Positions 10,716 through 18,367 of a stretch of 45,697 nucleotides of DNA are shown here, piece by piece. Both the position numbers and the translations under genes were made by a program. The DNA comes from Deltaproteobacteria bacterium (lineage in GTDB: Bacteria > JAMCPX01). The notes beneath the pieces are model-generated. The model did no database searches. It worked only from the letters and a program-made list of their open reading frames with translations, and had not been told where the DNA came from. The stretch is taken from the NCBI GenBank assembly GCA_023382265.1, contig JAMCPX010000058.1:1-45697 (forward strand). Reading direction: 5' to 3'. The first letter of the stretch is position 1. The number at the start of each line of letters is the position of its first letter.

Positions 10716-10777
10716 AGATTCTTCACTTCGTTCAGAATGACACCGGTCATTCATGGTGGTGCAGCCACGAAGAATCT
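10716..10777. repeat. 62-bp palindromic element between two tRNA genes
   Basis: The outer arms AGATTCTTC (10716-10724) and GAAGAATCT (10769-10777) are exact inverted repeats. An inner perfect hairpin GAATGAC-accg-GTCATTC sits at 10735-10752. The sequence AGATTCTTCACTTCGTTCAG belongs to a style of short repeat scattered in many bacterial genomes. It could be a MITE-like insertion or a processing hairpin in the tRNA transcript. Confidence 0.7.
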
Positions 10778-10787
10778 ATTCTAAAAA

Positions 10788-10860
10788 TGAGCCACGCGGG
10801 GCTCGGACCCGCGACCCCCTGCTTAAAAGGCAGATGCTCTACCACCTGAGCTAGTGGCTC
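10788..10860 (-). tRNA. tRNA-Lys (anticodon UUU)
   Basis: A 73-nt minus-strand cloverleaf. The acceptor GAGCCAC pairs with GTGGCTC, the discriminator is A, and the anticodon loop CTTTTAA gives UUU. The D-arm is TAGCTCAGGTGGTAGAGC and the T-arm CGCGGGTCCGAGCCCCGCG. CCA is not encoded. It lies 119 bp before tRNA-Glu in transcription order, probably on the same transcript. Confidence 0.97.
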
Positions 10861-11014
10861 TTAATCGATCTTTTCTATAAAATACCTTGCTGCTTTCAGA
10901 TAATCTTTAACAGCATTCGTATCATAAATAAGTCCTCTAATACGTATCATCCTCTACAGGGACTTTTTTTAATATCTCTTTTGCATTATTTAGATATCTA
11001 ATAGCATCTTTCAT
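10861..11014 (-). pseudogene. Decayed small gene, two frames (DUF5618-like remnant)
   Basis: Minus strand from the ATG at 11014: 25 codons read MKDAIRYLNNAKEILKKV then PVEDDTY and a stop (10937). In another frame the sequence continues as IRGLIYDTNAVKDYLKAARY, then FIEKID and a stop at 10861, abutting tRNA-Lys. Both halves look like helical protein. From memory the first resembles the start of small DUF5618-like proteins (EAIRYLNNAKEIL). The simplest reading is one short helical gene broken by deletion and frameshift. Two very short peptides would be the alternative. Confidence 0.4.
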
Positions 11015-11031
11015 GTTAACACCGATTTTAA

Positions 11032-11059
11032 ATATTATATACTGTAGAGATTATGTCAA
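11032..11059 (-). promoter_or_regulatory. Possible promoter for the decayed gene and tRNAs
   Basis: Minus-strand TTGACA at 11059-11054 with TAATAT at 11037-11032 (16-bp spacer). An overlapping TATAAT lies two bases closer. It sits upstream of the remnant gene and the tRNA pair, so it could drive all of them. Confidence 0.5.
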
Positions 11060-11100
11060 GACAAAATACAAGCAATTAAACCCCTTGCTTTCACTTAACA

Positions 11101-11275
11101 GGAAGGGATGTCTACTGAAGTCCCCATAATATGAGTGCATATGGGGTCTAAATTCGTCCTTCCCGGTCCAGGCACCGCTGAAGCATCCCGCCTCCTCCGT
11201 AAACGGGGAGGGAATTTAAAAATAAAAAAATCCCCTCCCCTTTCAACTCTCTCCTGAGAGGAAGGGCGAGGGGGC
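11101..11275. repeat. Composite palindromic repeats in lipoprotein-tRNA gap
   Basis: Three nested or adjacent palindromes are seen. GGAAGG (11101) pairs with CCTTCC near 11158-11163, enclosing CCCCATA/TATGGGG. Next come GGGGAGGG (11205-11212) and CCCTCCCC (11233-11240) around an A/T-rich loop. Then CTCTCCTGAGAG with GC-rich flanks ends near 11275. No gene is present. These look like degenerate repeat units stacked after the lipoprotein gene, and may also stop transcription. Confidence 0.5.
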
Positions 11276-11294
11276 TGTAAGAAAAATTATCTTT

Positions 11295-13001
11295 TTACCA
11301 GATCGGGTTCTCTGTTGTGAATGGTTTACCCGCGTTTGTCGTATCCGTAAACAACCCGTAGATGCCGCCTGCGATGAGCTTATCTAATGAATATACTGAT
11401 GCTGACTGGAATCCTGCTGGTGTTGCTGCCGGACATGGAGATGATCCACAGAACTCAAGCATCTGACTTAAGTCGATTGAAAGTATGCCGCCAAATGTTG
11501 GATCAGCAAACGAGATATACGGGATCATTGCCGGTAATGATCCAAGTAAAGAAATACTCAAAGGACCTGCTGTTACAGGCACTGAAATGCCGTCTGGCGA
11601 TATATTTGTGTTTGTACCATCTGTAAAGTGGCTTGCATCACCTGCTTCATAATACCACGGCATGCCGCCTGTTGTAGCTGTAATCTCTGCCTCTATCTGG
11701 AATTGATTCTGATCACCAGCATTACTTGCAAGCGTTGGTAAAAATGAGTTGATGGGCTTTGGAGTCTTAAAGTAGTAGTATGGATCCAGCGCTACCACGT
11801 TTGATGTAAAATCATCGCCTGTGAAGCCTAATGACTCAAGCAGGGGGTTTACATCCGTCGGTACTATCTGTGCAGGGCTGTTAGTTTTAAGGTTGCCAGC
11901 CATATTACTGAGTAGTGCAGATATTGCCGGCATAAACTTCTTTGATACGTTTGCCGGGATTGTAATTGTTCCATCCGAAGCTATACCGCTACCATTCATT
12001 GTAACCCCCAATCCACCGACCATACCTACTACATCTGTCACACAATTTGTCGTTGTGGTCGGATCGGTACAGCCAAGCTTTATAGTATCACCACCGTCAA
12101 CCACACCATCTCCGTTTACATCCGTATACTGGATTATCTTTGCAGGATTGCCCGCATCTTTTGCAAGGGCCGCCGGCAGGTTTTGTATCTCCTGCATTGC
12201 ATCAGCCATATCAGCACCTGCCTGAGTCATTAAAGTAGCTCCATTGGATGTGAAACCAAGGAATGAAGGACATTGATAATAAGCCGCACCTATTCCTCTT
12301 AATCCACCTATCTTGTCTGAACTGAATGTTGTCAAAGCAGCTTTTAACGGTGTCAGCTGTCCTATTAAGCATTGCACACCGAGTGTTTGTGCAGAAAGTG
12401 AAGCAATAGCGGCATTAAGCATATTTGCTGTTGAGCCGAGCACACTTGCCTCTGCAGGACCCCACTGAGTTCCAAAAGTCATCTGTATGTCAATATAAGG
12501 CAGAGATAATGAAGAAGACCCCCCGCCGACAGTGCCAAGGAGCGAAGATACCGTTGAAAGATCCGGCTTAATCTCAATTGGAAGCGCCGGCAAAGTAAAC
12601 TCGCACCCCTGACTCTCTATGACAGCGGTTCTGGTTGGTATATCCTGCAAATCAATATTAACTGCCGTAAATGTATTCCCGATTGTATCTGTAAGCAGGT
12701 TGGTTATAAGATTTGCCACAAGCTCTGTTAACTGAACGTTTGCTGCGTCCTGGAAATCGGCAAGTGTCATTCCCCAGTTTGCGCTGCAATTATTTGGATC
12801 AGATTTAAGTACCTGAAGGAATGCAGATTTTGCTCCGGCCGGATTTTTCGCTGCAAGTGCGTCACTGCCCTGCTGTATAAGTTGTGCAACAGTTGGTCCG
12901 GTATTACCTTTACCTCCGCTGCCTGATGAACCGCAGCTTGATACCATCGCACCTGCTGTTATTAAACCAATTGCCAATAAACTAAACTTTGTTAATTTCA
13001 T
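11295..13001 (-). CDS. Large lipoprotein with N-terminal TPR-like segment, unknown role
   Basis: The family is not recognised. The 568 residues begin with a lipoprotein signal (lipobox VSSC, Cys23) and a Gly/Ser linker. A TPR-like helix pair follows (SDALAAKNPAGAKSAFLQVL, residues about 47-66), then a long domain with several Cys. DVNGDGVVDGGDTIKLG, an EF-hand/dockerin-type calcium loop, lies near residue 295. The protein is expected to be exported and lipid-anchored. The ATG follows a GGAGAGGG ribosome site. It lies 89 bp after another large lipoprotein gene, with a palindrome between them, so the pair is probably co-expressed. Confidence 0.8.
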   Translation of the reverse strand: MKLTKFSLLAIGLITAGAMVSSCGSSGSGGKGNTGPTVAQLIQQGSDALAAKNPAGAKSAFLQVLKSDPNNCSANWGMTLADFQDAANVQLTELVANLITNLLTDTIGNTFTAVNIDLQDIPTRTAVIESQGCEFTLPALPIEIKPDLSTVSSLLGTVGGGSSSLSLPYIDIQMTFGTQWGPAEASVLGSTANMLNAAIASLSAQTLGVQCLIGQLTPLKAALTTFSSDKIGGLRGIGAAYYQCPSFLGFTSNGATLMTQAGADMADAMQEIQNLPAALAKDAGNPAKIIQYTDVNGDGVVDGGDTIKLGCTDPTTTTNCVTDVVGMVGGLGVTMNGSGIASDGTITIPANVSKKFMPAISALLSNMAGNLKTNSPAQIVPTDVNPLLESLGFTGDDFTSNVVALDPYYYFKTPKPINSFLPTLASNAGDQNQFQIEAEITATTGGMPWYYEAGDASHFTDGTNTNISPDGISVPVTAGPLSISLLGSLPAMIPYISFADPTFGGILSIDLSQMLEFCGSSPCPAATPAGFQSASVYSLDKLIAGGIYGLFTDTTNAGKPFTTENPIW

Positions 13002-13043
13002 ATTTCCCTCTCCTTTTATGTGTTATATTTTTAATCAATGAAA

Positions 13044-13073
13044 GCATGGGACGAATCATGATTCGCCCCATGC
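13044..13073 (-). terminator. 30-bp near-perfect palindrome between two lipoprotein genes
   Basis: GCATGGG-a-CGAATCATGATTCG-c-CCCATGC is a 30-base palindrome with a single mismatched pair, 18 bp after the stop of the upstream gene. The minus-strand tail (TTTCATTG) is only weakly T-rich, so it may be a partial terminator or attenuator. It could instead be a protein-binding site. Confidence 0.5.
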
Positions 13074-13090
13074 AAATTTATCATATACTT

Positions 13091-14398
13091 TTAATCTGTA
13101 AAAGTTGTTCCTGTCACAGTCTCAAGGTTAAACATGTAAAACGCATTGTATGTTGTCCCTGGTGTTGTTGTAAATGTCGAACCTGTTGCAGGATCGATAA
13201 GATTAAACTCTTGGGTAACAGTGCTAATTCCTACCCCGGGGGTTCCTACACTTTTTGACACAGCATTACCTGTTCCTGCTATTTCCAAATAGCCGGTTGT
13301 TGGATCTGTTTGTGCAAGTATTGCATAAGGCAGATAACTTGCAATATTTGTTACTTGGGAACCTGCTGTTGTAGTAATCTCAAGTGCTGTTGTTGATGTG
13401 GGACCGAAGCCTGTTGAGCCATTACCAGGTATACTTCCAAGGCCAGTTGGTGATATCCATGAGGCTGATAACGTATTTGGCGAACCTGTAAAAGTCCCGA
13501 CAACTGTAAGATTACCCTGTGAATCACAGAAGGTCGACACAAGGCTTGCTGCGCTACCAAGTGCACTGCATTTAACAACCGCATAAACCGTGCCGCCGGT
13601 AATAGAACCGCCGGTAGTAATCTGACCGCTTAATGCAAACGGGTTTAATGGTATTGAGATACGGGAAACAGTTATTGTTACCTGCCCGCTTGACTTGAAG
13701 TAAGAGCCGTCATAGGTTGCGCTAAGAGGGATCGTAAAGCCGCTCGGCTTTATATCCGTTGGAGAAACAGCCTGCGCTGCCTCACCGCCATACAGGATCA
13801 TGGACCCAATAAAAGTTGTAGGATTCGGAAGTGTTCCACCAACAACTACCATTGCTATAGGCAGACTATTTAATGCACCGCCAAGAACGGCTGATATCCC
13901 GGGGGGCTGAGTAACATTGTTTATAAGCACTATAAAACTGCTGCCTATACCTGCGCCCGGAATTCCTGCTGAAGCAACTGTTGTGAATGTGTTATATTGT
14001 GTTGTGGAATAGGTTTTATTATTTAGCGTGTAACTGAAGTTTGTTGTTACATTGAATGTTGTTTTTGTTGGTAGAAAACCCGTTGGAACAATGTTAATTG
14101 AGCTCCCGTCATAAGCAATTGATGTTGTAAACGGTAGGCTTGGGCTTAAAGAAACCCGAACTGTTGCAGGATCAAGAGTGCCGCTTACATTACCTAATAC
14201 AATGGAAACACCCTCTGTTATTAATGCGTTTAGACCAACCGCATCCACTGTTCCTGTAGACGGTTGTAAAGTTAATGCAACAGTTGCCCCGGCAGGTGTA
14301 CTGCTACTGCTGCTACTGCTGCCGCAGCTATAAACCATTGTCATGACAAGCAAGACAGCGATTGAAAGTCCAAAAAACCTGAATGTGATCTTTTTCAT
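13091..14398 (-). CDS. Lipoprotein with Ig-like domain, unknown role
   Basis: A 435-residue exported protein with lipobox VYSC (Cys25), followed by a poly-Ser linker. The next about 130 residues read as a bacterial Ig-like (Big_5-type) strand domain: GTLDPATVRVSLSPSLPF and IVPTGFLPTKTTFNVTT match the family pattern. The rest is Gly/Thr/Ser-rich beta structure without a recognised signature. It is the first gene of a two-gene unit with the following lipoprotein, driven by a good promoter just upstream. A surface or outer-membrane-associated role is inferred from the signal only. Confidence 0.8.
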   Translation of the reverse strand: MKKITFRFFGLSIAVLLVMTMVYSCGSSSSSSSTPAGATVALTLQPSTGTVDAVGLNALITEGVSIVLGNVSGTLDPATVRVSLSPSLPFTTSIAYDGSSINIVPTGFLPTKTTFNVTTNFSYTLNNKTYSTTQYNTFTTVASAGIPGAGIGSSFIVLINNVTQPPGISAVLGGALNSLPIAMVVVGGTLPNPTTFIGSMILYGGEAAQAVSPTDIKPSGFTIPLSATYDGSYFKSSGQVTITVSRISIPLNPFALSGQITTGGSITGGTVYAVVKCSALGSAASLVSTFCDSQGNLTVVGTFTGSPNTLSASWISPTGLGSIPGNGSTGFGPTSTTALEITTTAGSQVTNIASYLPYAILAQTDPTTGYLEIAGTGNAVSKSVGTPGVGISTVTQEFNLIDPATGSTFTTTPGTTYNAFYMFNLETVTGTTFTD

Positions 14399-14429
14399 TT
14401 TGCTCTCCTTAATAATTATATTTATTTTT

Positions 14430-14458
14430 TTTATACCAATTTACAAAAATATTGTCAA
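14430..14458 (-). promoter_or_regulatory. Promoter of the lipoprotein pair
   Basis: Minus-strand TTGACA (14458-14453), 17-bp spacer, TATAAA (14435-14430), about 32 bp before the ATG and in front of AAGGAGAG. A strong sigma70-type match. Confidence 0.75.
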
Positions 14459-14472
14459 GCAATAAATCTTAA

Positions 14473-15093
14473 TCAATGTATCAACATACCAAATCTATTC
14501 CACCTTACGTGCAGCGTCTTTGGGTTCCATGAAAAATATATAACCCATGCCTTGCCGAGAATCAAGTCCCTTTTCACAAAACCCCAGAACCTCGAGTCAT
14601 TTGAAAAATCCCTGTTATCTCCCATCATAAAGTATTCTCCCTTCGGCACAACAATGGGTCCGAAGTTGTCTCTCGGCGATACATTCGCCGACAGGATGTC
14701 CGAATCTCCATGATACGCATAAGGTTCATACAATGCTTTTCCATTTATATAGACTTGTTTGTTTATGATTTGTAACTTATCGCCCGGCAGGCCTATTGCC
14801 CTTTTTATAAAATCTATCGATTCATCCTTTGGATACTCAAACACAACAACATCTCCTTCTTTCGGGTTCTCGAGAGGCAGTATCACGTGATTCGTAAAAG
14901 GTATGTGCATGCCGTATATGAATTTACTGACCAGTATATGATCCCCTACAAGCAATGTGGGCTCCATCGAGCCTGAGGGGATCTTAAATGCCTGTATGAT
15001 GAATGCCCGTATGATCAACGCAAGAACAATCGCTGTTGCAAATGCCTCTACGTATTCTCTTATTATCCCTTTTTTCTTTTTCTCTTTTGTCAT
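14473..15093 (-). CDS. lepB: Signal peptidase I
   Basis: This inner-membrane serine protease removes signal peptides of Sec and Tat substrates. The 206 residues have one N-terminal transmembrane helix (about 15-35), catalytic Ser42 in PSGSMEPTL and the general base Lys97 in DFIKRAIGLPGD. The box GEYFMMGDNRDFSNDSRFWG completes the family set. A basic start (KEKKKK) gives the usual N-in topology. It follows lepA by 46 bp, a common pairing. It presumably serves the many exported proteins encoded in this window. Confidence 0.95.
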   Translation of the reverse strand: MTKEKKKKGIIREYVEAFATAIVLALIIRAFIIQAFKIPSGSMEPTLLVGDHILVSKFIYGMHIPFTNHVILPLENPKEGDVVVFEYPKDESIDFIKRAIGLPGDKLQIINKQVYINGKALYEPYAYHGDSDILSANVSPRDNFGPIVVPKGEYFMMGDNRDFSNDSRFWGFVKRDLILGKAWVIYFSWNPKTLHVRWNRFGMLIH

Positions 15094-15139
15094 ATCATCT
15101 CCTTATATATAATATAAATCCGAAACCTAATATCTAATC

Positions 15140-16936
15140 CTAATCCGTCTTCAGCACCGCAAGAAAAGCCTCCTGGGGTATGTTTACGGCACCGACGTGC
15201 TTCATCCTTTTTTTGCCCTCTTTCTGCTTTTCAAGCAATTTCCTCTTTCTTGTAATATCGCCGCCATAGCACTTTGCAAGCACATCCTTTCTCATTGCCC
15301 TGACACTCTCCTTTGCAATGATCCTTGAACCGATGGCAGCCTGTATCGCCACATCAAAAAGCTGTCTCGGTATAACCTTCCTTAACCTTTCCGTAAGTGC
15401 TCTTCCCCTGTAATATGCATTATCCTTATGCACAATCAGTGAAAGTGCATCCACAGGCTCGCCGTTGATAAGTATGTTAAGCTTTATAAGCTCCGACTTC
15501 CTGTATTCAAGAAATTCATACTCCATGGATGCATATCCGCGTGACAGAGATTTTAGCTTATCATAAAAATCACTGATGATCTCAGATAACGGCAGCTCAT
15601 ACACAAGCATAACTTTACTCCTGGTGAGGAATTTCATCTCTCTCTGGATACCTCTCTTATCCTCGCACATTTTCATGATTGCACCGACATAATCAGACGG
15701 GATGTGTATGGTAACTTTTACATAAGGTTCTTCTATATTTTCTATCAGCCTGTTCTCGGGAAAATTTGCAGGGTTCTCAACAACCATGGGCTTTCCATCC
15801 TGCAGATAGATTTTATAAGCGACCGTTGGAGCCGTTGAGATCAGTGAAAGCTCGTACTCCCTTTCAAGCCTTTCCTGAATGATCTCTTTATGCAGTAATC
15901 CAAGAAAACCGCACCTGAAACCGAAGCCGAGCGCGGAGGACGTTTCAGGCTCCGATGTAAATGAGGCATCGTTTAATCTCAGCTTTTCTATTGCCGCCTT
16001 CAAAGACTCATACTGATTATTTTCAACAGGATAGATGCCGGCAAATACCATCGGCTTCATCTGTTTAAAGCCTGGTAAGGGGGATGAAACAGGATTTTCA
16101 TCAAGGGTAATTGTATCACCGATATTCGTATCATGAAGATCCTTTATGCCTGCTATTATCACGCCGACATCGCCTGCCGACAGATTCTGTACCTGTTTTA
16201 CATAAGGAGCAAAAATAGCGAGATTCGTTACTTCATAACTACGTCCGGTTGAAAATATTCTTATCCTGTCGCCTAACTTCATTGAGCCGTCAAAAACCCT
16301 TACAACCATAATTACGCCCTGATAACTGTCATACCAGCTGTCGAAAAGCAGGGCACTTAAAGGTTTTTGAGGATCTCCTTTTGGCTGCGGTATGTGGGTT
16401 ACAACCGATTCGAGTATCTCTTCAATGCCCGTACCTTCTTTTGCACTCGCAAGTATTGCTCCCGATGCATCAATGCCGATTATATCCTCTATCTCTTTTC
16501 TCACTCTTTCAGGTTCAGCGCCCGGCAGGTCGATCTTATTTATAACAGGGATGAGTTCCAGATTATTGTCAATGGCAAGATACGCATTGGCAAGGGTTTG
16601 TGCTTCTACACCCTGTGTGGCATCCACAACAAGCAGAGCACCCTCGCATGCCGCAAGGCTCCTTGATACTTCGTAAGAAAAGTCCACATGCCCCGGGGTA
16701 TCTATAAGGTTAAACACAAAATCTTCACCTGATTTTGAACGATAATTTAATCTGACGGGTGAAGCTTTTATCGTAATGCCTCTTTCTCTCTCAAGTTCCA
16801 TCTGGTCAAGGAACTGATCTTTTTTTTCTCTCAAAGAAAGCACGCCGGTGAATTCAAGTATCCTGTCGGCAAGCGTTGATTTGCCGTGATCAATATGTGC
16901 CACGATAGAAAAATTCCTGATGTGAAGCGTGTCCAT
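15140..16936 (-). CDS. lepA: Elongation factor 4 (ribosome back-translocase)
   Basis: A translational GTPase that acts on stalled or mistranslocated ribosomes. From the ATG at 16936 the protein has 598 residues, the usual LepA length, starting [20 protein letters not shown] with the G1 P-loop. Switch motifs [10 protein letters not shown] and DTPGHVDF and the G4 motif NKIDLP follow, and the LepA-specific C-terminus is present. The frame stays open to 17002, but that start would add 22 unrelated residues. The chosen ATG overlaps the truA stop (TGATG) and has GGAG seven bases before it, implying translational coupling. Confidence 0.96.
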   Translation of the reverse strand: MDTLHIRNFSIVAHIDHGKSTLADRILEFTGVLSLREKKDQFLDQMELERERGITIKASPVRLNYRSKSGEDFVFNLIDTPGHVDFSYEVSRSLAACEGALLVVDATQGVEAQTLANAYLAIDNNLELIPVINKIDLPGAEPERVRKEIEDIIGIDASGAILASAKEGTGIEEILESVVTHIPQPKGDPQKPLSALLFDSWYDSYQGVIMVVRVFDGSMKLGDRIRIFSTGRSYEVTNLAIFAPYVKQVQNLSAGDVGVIIAGIKDLHDTNIGDTITLDENPVSSPLPGFKQMKPMVFAGIYPVENNQYESLKAAIEKLRLNDASFTSEPETSSALGFGFRCGFLGLLHKEIIQERLEREYELSLISTAPTVAYKIYLQDGKPMVVENPANFPENRLIENIEEPYVKVTIHIPSDYVGAIMKMCEDKRGIQREMKFLTRSKVMLVYELPLSEIISDFYDKLKSLSRGYASMEYEFLEYRKSELIKLNILINGEPVDALSLIVHKDNAYYRGRALTERLRKVIPRQLFDVAIQAAIGSRIIAKESVRAMRKDVLAKCYGGDITRKRKLLEKQKEGKKRMKHVGAVNIPQEAFLAVLKTD

Positions 16937-17673
16937 CAATACTCCACATTCATGAGGAACAGCCCTTTTGCAGGAGCTCTTGCTAAACCCCATTTTTTGC
17001 ATTCCGGTTCTATATAGTGCATTACATCCTCTGGCCGCATACTCCCTCTTCCTGCCTCAATAAGCGCAGATACAATATACCTCACCATGTGATGTAAAAA
17101 ACCATCTGCCTTAATTGTTACGTAAATAAAGTCATCTTTTTTTTCTATATCAAGTTTCATGATATTTTTATATGTAGGAACTATTTTCTGTCTGCTCACA
17201 AACCCTGCAAAATCATGCTCTCCTTTTAAATAATTAGCAGCCTGTTCCATCGCATGAATATCCAATTTAAAAGCTACATGATAGCTGTACAGTCTATTCG
17301 TGGCTGTTCTGTATCTGCCGTTATAAATAACATACCTATACTCTCTTGCCTTTGCGTCCTTTCTTGCATTAAAACCTAATCGAACATCCTGTGCAGATTT
17401 TATAACAATATCGGATGGAAGATGTGCGTTGATCGCATAAGGCATTCTTTCAATAGAGATGCCCGATGATGTTATAAAATTTGCTGCCTGTGCCTTTGCG
17501 TGAACACCGGTATCCGTTCTTCCTGCACCTATTAACTTAATATGCTCACCTGTAACTTTTTCTATAGCTGATTTTATGGCCGATTGAATTGACGGTACAT
17601 CAGCCTGTGTCTGCCAGCCGTTGTAGCTTGTGCCGTCATATTCTATTGTGAGTTTTATATTTCTTTGAATCAC
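16936..17673 (-). CDS. truA: tRNA pseudouridine(38-40) synthase
   Basis: This enzyme isomerises uridines 38, 39 and 40 in the tRNA anticodon stem-loop. The 245 residues include the signature [11 protein letters not shown] with its catalytic Asp, and [10 protein letters not shown] near the N-terminus. The start is GTG at 17673, immediately after the TGA of the preceding barrel gene, so translation is probably coupled. The truA stop overlaps the lepA start. In related genomes truA follows asd, whereas here two exported-protein genes lie between them. Confidence 0.95.
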   Translation of the reverse strand: MIQRNIKLTIEYDGTSYNGWQTQADVPSIQSAIKSAIEKVTGEHIKLIGAGRTDTGVHAKAQAANFITSSGISIERMPYAINAHLPSDIVIKSAQDVRLGFNARKDAKAREYRYVIYNGRYRTATNRLYSYHVAFKLDIHAMEQAANYLKGEHDFAGFVSRQKIVPTYKNIMKLDIEKKDDFIYVTIKADGFLHHMVRYIVSALIEAGRGSMRPEDVMHYIEPECKKWGLARAPAKGLFLMNVEY

Positions 17674-18312
17674 TCAAAACTCAAACCCAAGTGAACCAAT
17701 GATATACTGTGTAGAAAAATTAAATCCGCTCGTTTTACCAAAGTCGTTAACAATGTCCTGGCCATACCTTAGATCAATATAAACATGGTCGATGCCGTAC
17801 TCCGTTCTCAGGTAGCCGACATGCCTCATATCAATCGGATCAAGCAGCAAATGTATACCCGCTATAAAATCGTAGCCGTATCTATAACCGCTTACTATAG
17901 CTCCACCGGACGAAGCTATCTGATAAAATCCGGTTGCAACCGCGCCCGCCCCTACATAAGGGTATATCACCTGGTCATCCTTTACTCTGAGTTGTGCAAC
18001 AACATTGAGTCTTGCGGGATAAATCATAAGCGTGTATTGCTGCCCAACACCTGTCTGGGCATATATGGTATCCTTGCCGGTCAGAAAGCTTAATGAGCCG
18101 TCAAGCCCTATGACATGATAAAATAAAATACCGGCACCGAGATTGTACACCGGTACATAACTTTTTTTATAAAATGATTTGAGTACCGGATCTTTTGTAA
18201 AACGCAGCGCCCCGGCACCAAGTGTAAGTTCATAATGAATATTCTCAGACGCAAATGCAGGTACACTGAGAAAACCTATAAGTAAAAATAGCATTATAGC
18301 CTTTTTTAACAT
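17674..18312 (-). CDS. Predicted outer-membrane beta-barrel protein
   Basis: No named family is recognised. The 212 residues start with a signal peptide (KKAIMLFLLIGFLSVPAFA, cut before SEN). Amphipathic strands rich in Tyr and Gly follow and the chain ends SLGFEF, with the terminal Phe typical of outer-membrane barrels. The segment YPYVGAGAVATGFY is the kind seen in OmpW/OmpA-like barrels. The stop touches the truA GTG, so it sits in the operon asd - YVTN protein - this gene - truA - lepA - lepB. It may work with the YVTN protein encoded just upstream. Confidence 0.7.
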   Translation of the reverse strand: MLKKAIMLFLLIGFLSVPAFASENIHYELTLGAGALRFTKDPVLKSFYKKSYVPVYNLGAGILFYHVIGLDGSLSFLTGKDTIYAQTGVGQQYTLMIYPARLNVVAQLRVKDDQVIYPYVGAGAVATGFYQIASSGGAIVSGYRYGYDFIAGIHLLLDPIDMRHVGYLRTEYGIDHVYIDLRYGQDIVNDFGKTSGFNFSTQYIIGSLGFEF

Positions 18313-18367
18313 TTATTATTCTCCTTTTACATATTCCCTTTCCCGATTTCAATCGCCGTTAACTTTC

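Noticed and set aside
16937-17002. Extended 620-residue start for LepA
   Set aside because: The extra 22 residues lie within truA and match nothing in the family; the ATG at 16936 has a ribosome site and overlaps the truA stop.
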